Assembly: GCA_016283945.1 (NCBI GenBank) | Contig: JAEENW010000134.1 | Location: 1-6,434, forward strand | DNA from: Bacillota bacterium | GTDB taxonomy: Bacteria > Bacillota > Clostridia > Peptostreptococcales > Anaerovoracaceae | Reading direction: 5' to 3' | DNA length: 6,434 bases | Shown: positions 1 through 5,164 of the stretch, in pieces | How the letters are laid out: every line of letters begins with the position of its first letter | Numbering within the stretch: position 1 is the stretch's first letter | Translations under genes and position numbers: made by a program | The notes under the pieces: model-generated | Seen by the model: the letters and a program-made list of their open reading frames with translations, nothing else | Told to the model about the DNA's origin: nothing | Database searches by the model: none

Positions 1-456
1 GACACCCTGAAGTACATCGACGAGAGCGGGCAGGACACCGCGCTCGTGCTCACCATGTACGCGATCGACGAGATCCTCGAGGAGCCCGAGACCTACAACG
101 GCAAGAGGATGACGCAGATCATGCCAACCATCAAGGAGAGCCTGCTCAACGCCTACAATAATCACAAGAACATACTCCTCGGCTGGGGCACCGACGTCTC
201 CCTCGAGAAGTTCACGAGCGACCCGATGAGGGAGTTCCGCCTCAGGAAGGAGACCCTCGGCTTCACCAACGAGGACATCCTGAAGCAGGCGACCATCGAC
301 TCCGCGAAGATCATCTATCAGGACGATAAGATCGGAAGCGTCAAGCCCGGCAAGTTCGCCGACTTCGTGGCCGTTGACGGAGACCCCGTATCCGACATCT
401 CCGTGATGTACAAGGTCCCGGAGCACGTCGTCAAGGGCGGAGAGATCGTGCGCTGA
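1..456 (+). CDS. Amidohydrolase family protein, C-terminal fragment (5' end outside window)
   Basis: This is the last 151 residues of a metal-dependent amidohydrolase of the imidazolonepropionase/cytosine-deaminase-like superfamily, presumably a cytoplasmic enzyme that hydrolyses an amide or C-N bond. The frame is open from base 1, so the true start lies upstream; the ATG at 46 is internal. Visible signatures are LGWGTDVS (fragment residues 60-67), whose Asp65 corresponds to the conserved metal/catalytic aspartate after the last barrel strand. The typical family ending follows: GFTNEDILKQATIDSAK, then IGSVKPGKFADFVAVDGDP, then VVKGGEIVR. That ending is the helix leading back to the small beta-sandwich domain. 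The metal-binding HxH and the other histidines would be in the missing part. The gene converges on the minus-strand transporter/enzyme operon and ends at a shared terminator. The family call is firm; the substrate is unknown. A prolidase-like or N-acyl-amino-acid hydrolase role would suit the neighbours but is inference. Confidence 0.9.
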   Translation, partial: DTLKYIDESGQDTALVLTMYAIDEILEEPETYNGKRMTQIMPTIKESLLNAYNNHKNILLGWGTDVSLEKFTSDPMREFRLRKETLGFTNEDILKQATIDSAKIIYQDDKIGSVKPGKFADFVAVDGDPVSDISVMYKVPEHVVKGGEIVR

Positions 457-487
457 GGCGCGGGATCCCAGATTTCGGAAACAATTA

Positions 488-524
488 AAAAGCTGCCCCT
501 TCGCTTTGCGAGGGGGCAGCTTTT
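488..524. terminator. Bidirectional intrinsic terminator between convergent genes
   Basis: There is an uninterrupted hairpin. Bases 488-504 pair with 508-524 (one G-U wobble at 500/512), leaving a TTT loop at 505-507. The stem core is GC-rich (AGCTGCCCC with GGGGCAGCT). A-rich sequence on the left and TTTT on the right give a T-tract in both directions. The minus-strand reading is the better one, running TTTTTAATTG after the stem. The hairpin lies about 31 nt past the amidohydrolase stop and about 25 nt past the stop of the minus-strand aminotransferase gene. It therefore probably ends both transcripts. The rest of the 93-bp gap (457-549) shows nothing else. Confidence 0.93.
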
Positions 525-549
525 CTGCAAGTTTATCATATGGCCGGCG

Positions 550-1728
550 CTAGGCGGCGAGGAACTCCTTCACCGCGGCGAGCAGGATATCCGCGTCGTC
601 CGGCGTGTTGAACACTCCGATCGACACGCGGATGAAGCCGTGCGAGAAGCTCAGGCAGATGTTCCTGGAGCGCAGGAAATCGAATAGATCCCCGAGGGAC
701 TTCTCCGTGCCGGTACCCTTGAGAAGGAGCGAGCCGGCGTGCTCGGCGTCGTCCTCTGAACTGAGGATCTCCAGCCCGAGCGCCCTGAAGCCGTCGTAGA
801 GATGATGATATATTCCGTTGACGTGCTCCCAGATGTTCTCGATGCCCAGATCGAGCAGGAAGCGCACGCTGTCGTGCAGCACGTAGCCGCCGAGGTTGTC
901 GAGGGTGGAGTTCTCGAGCTTCTTGGCCGCGCCGGGGTCCGGATATTCGAGCTTCCAGTCCGGGGCTTTTTTCAGCGTGACCGCGAAGCCCGCTGCGCTG
1001 TAGACCGGCGTGACGTGCTCGAGCAGGGCTCTGTCCGCGTACACGAAGCCGGCGCTCTCGGAGCCGCAGAGGCCCTTGTAGCTGCCCGCCGCGACCGCGT
1101 CCACGCCCCATTCCTCGGCGCGGAAGGGCTTTATGCCGAGGCTCTGTATGGCGTCCACGATGAGGAAGACTCCGTGCTCCCTGCACCAGGCCCCGAGCTT
1201 CGCGAGGTCCATGCACCAGCCCGTGGCGGACTGGACGTGGCTCACGGCGATGATCCTGGTGCGCTCATTGGCAAGCGCTATGAGGTCCTCGGCGAGGATC
1301 TTCCTGTCCTCGCGCTCGGGAAGCGCGCGGACCTCTATGCCCTTGAACTGCCCGGCGTTGACGCAGGGCATGATGACTGACTGATGCTCGCCCGCGTCGG
1401 TGACGATGTTGTCTCCCTCGCGGAAATCGAAGCCCTGAAGCAGGGCGTTGATGCCCTCGTTGGTGTTCCTCGCGAAGGCGATCTGCTGCGGGCCGGTCCC
1501 TCCGACCAGCTCGTTCAGATACTCTCTGGCCTCGTCGAGCTCCCTGAAGAAGACTCCGCGGCCCGGGCCTCCGCGCTCGTTCTCCGAGGCGGATACCTCC
1601 CAGTCGTCGAAGAACCTCTGCGCCGCGGCTCTGCCAAGCAGGCAGCCTCCGCAGTCGTAGGCTACGTCGAAATAAGTGCAGCGCTTTGTGACGGGGAAAA
1701 GCTCCCTGACGCTCGCGGGTACGCTCAT
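550..1728 (-). CDS. Class V aminotransferase-fold PLP-dependent enzyme
   Basis: A 392-residue, full-length fold-type I PLP enzyme of the aminotransferase class V (NifS/SufS/isopenicillin N epimerase-like) group, predicted cytoplasmic. The expected sites are in order. NTNEGINAL (88-96) is the phosphate-binding turn. His115 in GEHQSVIMP stacks on the cofactor. SHVQSATG (163-170) follows. Asp192 and Gln195 lie in VDAIQSLG, and Lys218 in AAGSYKGL is the Schiff-base lysine. Arg367 in IRVSIGVFNT is the likely carboxylate-binding arginine. The long loop carrying the persulfide cysteine of cysteine desulfurases is absent: about ten residues separate RNICLSF from IRVS, so desulfurase activity is unlikely. 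The N-terminus carries an unusual CGGC (26-29). The start follows AGGAGG with 5-nt spacing. It is the last gene of the operon, 25 nt after the cyclodeaminase-family gene. An aminotransferase, epimerase or lyase acting on an amino acid is plausible; the exact reaction is not assignable. Confidence 0.93.
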   Translation of the reverse strand: MSVPASVRELFPVTKRCTYFDVAYDCGGCLLGRAAAQRFFDDWEVSASENERGGPGRGVFFRELDEAREYLNELVGGTGPQQIAFARNTNEGINALLQGFDFREGDNIVTDAGEHQSVIMPCVNAGQFKGIEVRALPEREDRKILAEDLIALANERTRIIAVSHVQSATGWCMDLAKLGAWCREHGVFLIVDAIQSLGIKPFRAEEWGVDAVAAGSYKGLCGSESAGFVYADRALLEHVTPVYSAAGFAVTLKKAPDWKLEYPDPGAAKKLENSTLDNLGGYVLHDSVRFLLDLGIENIWEHVNGIYHHLYDGFRALGLEILSSEDDAEHAGSLLLKGTGTEKSLGDLFDFLRSRNICLSFSHGFIRVSIGVFNTPDDADILLAAVKEFLAA

Positions 1729-1733
1729 GCTGT

Positions 1734-1739
1734 CCTCCT
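1734..1739 (-). promoter_or_regulatory. Ribosome binding site of the class V PLP enzyme gene
   Basis: On the minus strand a full consensus AGGAGG lies 5 nt before the ATG at 1728. It is the strongest Shine-Dalgarno in the window and fixes this start. A small inverted repeat, CCGCG-GTC-CGCGG on the minus strand (1741-1753), lies immediately upstream. Confidence 0.85.
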
Positions 1740-1753
1740 GCCGCGGACCGCGG

Positions 1754-2707
1754 CTACCTTTCCAGATCGGCGAGATATTTGACGCTCGCGAGGTCCTCGG
1801 CCGCGATGCCGAGGGACTCGAACACGGTTATGTCCTCGTCCGAGGTCCTTCCCTCGATCTCTCCCGCGAAGAGCTCCCCGAGGGTGCCGAGCAGCTGCTC
1901 CTTTCCGATCTCGCCGGCGTTCATGGGGATGACGAAGTCCCCGGCCTCGGCGAAGACGGACTCCCTGCTGTCGCAGAAGAAGCGGGCGGCTCTGACGGTC
2001 GCGCTGTCGAGCTCGCGGGCTGCCTTCGTGCAGGCGCCTACGGCGTTGATGTGGGCGCCGGGCTTGAGCCAGGAGCGGTCTATTATGGGCTCCTTGGACG
2101 CGGTGAGGGTGCAGATGATGTCGGCTCCGCGCACCGCCTCCTCGGCGCTCGCGCAGGCTCTGACGTTCTCTATGCCTGAGATGCCCCTGTGAGCCTCACA
2201 GAAGCTCTCTGCCTTGTCAAAACGGTGATTCCATACTCTGACCTCATCGAGGGCAAAGACCGCTGAGATCGCCTTTAAATGGCTCTCAGCCTGTTCTCCC
2301 GCTCCGAGCAGGGCGAGGACCTTCGAGTCCTTCCTTGCGAGGCATCTGCTCGCGGCGGCGCTCACGCAGCCGGTGCGTATCTTGGTCACGGCGGTAGCGT
2401 CCGCGAGAGCCGTCAGCTCGCCGTGCGTCCCGTCGAATATCATGACCTGCCCCTGGTGGGAGGGGTAGCCGTCGCGGCTGTTCTTCGGGAACACGCTCAG
2501 TATCTTGGCTCCGAAATATCCGTCGAAGCAATAGGCCGGCATGAAGGCGATGATGTTGCCTCCCGGCATAACTTCGGACTTTCTGAGGTACTGCTCGAAG
2601 CCGCCCTTATGAAGCTTCAGGAGAGTCTCCTCCATCAGATCCACGCAGGGACCGTACTGGAGCTTCTCCTCGACCTCTTCTCCGGTGAACGTCCTGATCT
2701 CTTTCAT
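1754..2707 (-). CDS. Ornithine cyclodeaminase / mu-crystallin family dehydrogenase
   Basis: A 317-residue, full-length member of the OCD/mu-crystallin family. These are cytoplasmic NAD(P)-dependent enzymes including ornithine and lysine cyclodeaminases, archaeal-type alanine dehydrogenase, cyclic ketimine reductases and SbnB. The substrate half includes the MPGGNIIAFMPAY strand region (47-59) and Lys68 in GYFGAKIL, the position of the family catalytic lysine. Arg111-Thr112 in KIRTGCVSAAAS matches the conserved RT motif. The Rossmann half starts at LLGAGEQAESHL (133-144). Asp246 in CDSRES matches the conserved active-site aspartate. The C-terminus (DEDITVFESLGIAAEDLASV) is typical. After the second Rossmann strand the sequence is VRVWNHRFDKA, with Arg162 and no clear acidic residue, which leans towards NADP(H); this is inference. 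The start has AAGGGGG at 6-nt spacing and lies 3 nt after the upstream transporter stop, so translation is probably coupled. The family is certain; cyclodeaminase versus amino-acid dehydrogenase or imine reductase is undecided. Confidence 0.94.
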   Translation of the reverse strand: MKEIRTFTGEEVEEKLQYGPCVDLMEETLLKLHKGGFEQYLRKSEVMPGGNIIAFMPAYCFDGYFGAKILSVFPKNSRDGYPSHQGQVMIFDGTHGELTALADATAVTKIRTGCVSAAASRCLARKDSKVLALLGAGEQAESHLKAISAVFALDEVRVWNHRFDKAESFCEAHRGISGIENVRACASAEEAVRGADIICTLTASKEPIIDRSWLKPGAHINAVGACTKAARELDSATVRAARFFCDSRESVFAEAGDFVIPMNAGEIGKEQLLGTLGELFAGEIEGRTSDEDITVFESLGIAAEDLASVKYLADLER

Positions 2708-2710
2708 GTC

Positions 2711-3937
2711 TTACCCCCTTGCCGCCTTTTCCCGGCTGTGCCTCGTCACGTAGACGAAGCTCGTGAATACGCTGATGAGCATCACTGCGAATGCGCAGTA
2801 GAACGGGAGCCTTATGCTGATGAGGTACAGCCTGGCTTCCGAGAAGGAACCTATTATGTGCGAGAATGAGCTCATGGCCTGGAAGAAGCCCATGAGGCTG
2901 TTGCTGTTCTCCTCCGTCGCGTGCTCCGCGCAGATGTTCTGCCCGAGCGGCCTCACCATGATGCTGAGGATGGAGTAGAGGATGAACGCCGCGAAGAGCG
3001 GGAGCATGCTCTCAAAGAACAGCAGGGCGCAGCCCACGACCGCGGCGGTGATCACCGTCAGAACGAAGTAGCTCCTGTGGATGTCCGTCTTCTTGACGAC
3101 CCACATGCCCACGGTGAAGTTCATCGTGAGGCTCGAGACCGCGATCACGGCCTTGATGGTGCCGTTGTACTGGGAACCGAGGCCGAAATGATCCTTGATG
3201 TAGTAATTGAACACCGTCTCGAAGAGCGACATCCCGAGGTTGTAGAGCAGGAAGGCCGCGAAGAAGAGCGCGAGTATGGGGGTCATGTACTTCCTCGCGT
3301 CGAGGAAGGCGCTGAAGGGGTTGACCTCCTTTATGTTGATGCCGCGCTCAGGGCGGTGCTTGTACGGGGTGTCGTCCTCGAGGACGAAGAAGGCCAGGAC
3401 GCAGGCGACCGCGAGCACGCCCATCTGGACTATGAAGGGGACCTCGATGCCCTTTATGCCGAGCAGGCCTCCGGCGAAGTAGCCGGCGGCGTTGCTCACG
3501 CTGCCTGAGGTCGCGTATATGGTCAGATATCTCGGGCGCTCGCGCTCGGAGCCTACGTTGATGATGTAGTTGATCATCGCGACCGTGGGTCCCATGGAGA
3601 GCAGTCCGGCGAACACGCGTCCTATGAGGAGCTGGATCCCGCTGTAGGCGTTCATCATGATGAACTGGCCCACGGCGTAGCCGGCCATGCCGATGATAGC
3701 GATCTTCTTCGTGGAGATGTAGTTGCAGAGCTTGCCCCAGAAGGGCGCTATGACGAAGCAGCCCACCGACACCGCGGACATCGCGTAGCCGTACCACTGG
3801 CTGGGCAGGCCGCGGTCGACCACCAGCGTGGGCGTCACGGGATGCGCGAAGCCCGACGAGAAGTGGTACAGGAACATCACCGCGAAGAACGATAGCGGCA
3901 GTATATGCTTGTTTTTGAGCTGCGCTTCGGATGCCAT
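2711..3937 (-). CDS. Major facilitator superfamily transporter A (tandem paralogue)
   Basis: A 408-residue inner-membrane transporter with 12 predicted helices (about 11-32, 49-68, 78-97, 101-124, 141-162, 166-186, 219-238, 260-281, 288-308, 311-329, 346-370, 377-397). A hydrophilic central loop covers 187-218. The loop after TM2 reads PFWGKLCNYISTKK, a degenerate MFS motif A without the usual Asp. Family signatures shared with the two neighbours are FAHPVTPTL (30-38), DDTPYKHRPER (188-198) with NPFSAF after it, FETVFNYYIKD (239-249) and EHATEENSNSLMGFFQ (338-353). It is closest to transporter B, about two thirds identical by eye, indicating tandem duplication. Its ATG overlaps B's TGA by 1 nt (TGATG) with AAAGG 9 nt upstream; its stop lies 3 nt before the cyclodeaminase-family gene. 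Direction and substrate are unknown; a small amino-acid-like solute is inferred from context. Confidence 0.93.
   Translation of the reverse strand: MASEAQLKNKHILPLSFFAVMFLYHFSSGFAHPVTPTLVVDRGLPSQWYGYAMSAVSVGCFVIAPFWGKLCNYISTKKIAIIGMAGYAVGQFIMMNAYSGIQLLIGRVFAGLLSMGPTVAMINYIINVGSERERPRYLTIYATSGSVSNAAGYFAGGLLGIKGIEVPFIVQMGVLAVACVLAFFVLEDDTPYKHRPERGINIKEVNPFSAFLDARKYMTPILALFFAAFLLYNLGMSLFETVFNYYIKDHFGLGSQYNGTIKAVIAVSSLTMNFTVGMWVVKKTDIHRSYFVLTVITAAVVGCALLFFESMLPLFAAFILYSILSIMVRPLGQNICAEHATEENSNSLMGFFQAMSSFSHIIGSFSEARLYLISIRLPFYCAFAVMLISVFTSFVYVTRHSREKAARG
2714..2720 (-). promoter_or_regulatory. Ribosome binding site of the cyclodeaminase-family gene inside the upstream transporter gene
   Basis: AAGGGGG on the minus strand lies in the last codons of transporter A, next to its TAA stop and 6 nt before the ATG at 2707. 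Ribosomes ending on the transporter gene would land on this start, so coupled translation is likely. Confidence 0.7.
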
Positions 3938-5142
3938 CAGTTCGTGCCTTTCTCTCTGCCTTGCTTCAGAGTGTATGCGAAGCTCATGAGCGTTCCTATG
4001 CCTATCAGCGCGGCGGAGCAGATGAACGGCGCCCTGACGTTGAGCGCGTAGATCCTCGCCTCGGTGTAGGAACCGATGATGGAGCCGAGCGACCTCAGGG
4101 ACTGGAAGAAGCCCATGAGGCTGTTGGAGTTCTCATCCGTCGCGTGCTCGGCGGCTATGTTCTGCGCGACAGGCATGATCATGATGCTGATGACGGAATA
4201 GAGGACGAAGGTCGCGGAGAGGGGAAGCATGCTCTCGAAGAACAGCATGCTGCAGCCCACCGCGGCGGCGGTCAGCAGCGCCATCACCGACATGCTCCTG
4301 TGCACGTTGGTGCGGCGGACGACCCACATCCCCACGCTCATGTTCATCAGGAAGCTCGAGGCCGCGACTACGGCCTTTATGGTCCCGTTGTACTGGGAGC
4401 CGAGCCCGAAGTGGTCCTTGATGTAGTAGTTGAAGACCGTCTCGAACATCGTGAGCCCGGTGCAGTAGAGCGTGAAGGCCAGGAAGAACAGCGCCAGCAG
4501 CGGGGTCATGTAGTTCCTCGCGTCCATGAAGGCGCTGAAGGGGTTGACCTCTTTGATATTCATGCCGCGCTCGGGGCGGTGCTTGTAGGGCGTGTCGTCC
4601 TCGAGCAGGAAGAAGGCCAGGACCGCGTCGATGACCAGTATCCCCATCTGGGCGTAGAAGGGGAACTCTATGCCCTTCATGCCGAGCACTCCGCCCGCGA
4701 AGTAGCCGAGCGCGTTGGAGACGCTGCCCGAGGTCGCGTATATCGTCAGGTATTTGGAGCGCTGGTGCTCCTCACCGACGTTGATGATGTAGTTGAGTAT
4801 GGAAATGGTCGTGCCCGAGGCGAGCAGCCCCGCGGTCACGCGGCCTATGAGAAGCTGCGGGCCGGTGTAGGCGTTCATCATGATGAACTGGCCGAGAGCG
4901 TAGCCAAAGAGGCCGAATACCGCGATCTTCTTCGTCGAGACGTAGCTGCAGAGCTTGCCCCAGAAGGGCGCGACCATGAAGCTTCCCACCGAGACCGCGG
5001 ACATAGCGTAGCCGTACCACTGGCTCGGAAGGCCCCTGTCCACCACGAGGGTCGGCGTCACGGGATGCGCGAAGCCGCTCGCGAAGTTGTACAGGAACAT
5101 CACGAAGAAGAACGACGCGGGCAGCAGTATCTTTCGTTTCAT
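3937..5142 (-). CDS. Major facilitator superfamily transporter B (tandem paralogue)
   Basis: A 401-residue, 12-helix MFS transporter. The same blocks as in transporter A appear in the same order: FAHPVTPTLVVDRGLPSQW (24-42), GKLCSYVSTKK (62-72), LTIYATSGSVSN (132-143), DDTPYKHRPER (182-192), FETVFNYYIKDHFGLGSQ (233-250) and EHATDENSNSLMGFFQ (332-347). Conservation with A is almost complete in the first 50 residues, the inter-half loop and TM7-8. It drops in helices 3-4, 9-10 and 12, which hints at a shared mechanism with altered solute preference. The N-terminus is seven residues shorter than A's. The start is preceded by GGGGGG at 6-nt spacing and lies 22 nt after transporter C's stop; its stop overlaps A's start by 1 nt. 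Pairing of A and B in one membrane complex is possible but unsupported, since most MFS proteins work as monomers. Confidence 0.93.
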   Translation of the reverse strand: MKRKILLPASFFFVMFLYNFASGFAHPVTPTLVVDRGLPSQWYGYAMSAVSVGSFMVAPFWGKLCSYVSTKKIAVFGLFGYALGQFIMMNAYTGPQLLIGRVTAGLLASGTTISILNYIINVGEEHQRSKYLTIYATSGSVSNALGYFAGGVLGMKGIEFPFYAQMGILVIDAVLAFFLLEDDTPYKHRPERGMNIKEVNPFSAFMDARNYMTPLLALFFLAFTLYCTGLTMFETVFNYYIKDHFGLGSQYNGTIKAVVAASSFLMNMSVGMWVVRRTNVHRSMSVMALLTAAAVGCSMLFFESMLPLSATFVLYSVISIMIMPVAQNIAAEHATDENSNSLMGFFQSLRSLGSIIGSYTEARIYALNVRAPFICSAALIGIGTLMSFAYTLKQGREKGTN

Positions 5143-5148
5143 CGATTT

Positions 5149-5154
5149 CCCCCC
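5149..5154 (-). promoter_or_regulatory. Ribosome binding site of transporter B gene
   Basis: A GGGGGG run on the minus strand, 6 nt before the ATG at 5142 within the 22-nt gap after transporter C. It can pair with the anti-Shine-Dalgarno using one G-U pair. It supports the chosen start, and no promoter-like sequence fits in so short a gap. Confidence 0.65.
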
Positions 5155-5164
5155 GGAAGAAGCG

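Larger units (their letters stand above)
2711..5142 (-). repeat. Tandem gene duplication of about 1.2 kb (transporters A and B)
   Basis: The two adjacent genes are direct repeats at DNA as well as protein level. The segment at about 3303-3405 (end of A's inter-half loop) aligns without gaps to about 4525-4627 in B, with only scattered, mainly third-position changes. The segment at 3725-3900 likewise matches 4948-5120. Transporter C (5165-6364) is a third, older copy that matches only in short blocks. The copies are separated by a 1-nt overlap (A/B) and a 22-nt gap (B/C), with no mobile-element remnant between them. Confidence 0.85.

Noticed and set aside
536..1216. Minus-strand frame of 226 codons overlapping the class V PLP enzyme
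   Set aside because: Its Arg/Gly/Ala-rich product has no recognisable motif, while the overlapping frame carries a complete PLP active site. It is a frame shadow.
550..1728. Annotation as a cysteine desulfurase (SufS/NifS)
   Set aside because: The persulfide-cysteine loop is missing and no Fe-S assembly gene is nearby, so only the fold-level name is supported.
1676..2869. Plus-strand open frames opposite the cyclodeaminase-family gene
   Set aside because: Low-complexity antisense shadows without a ribosome binding site or family motif. The minus-strand gene is complete and motif-rich.
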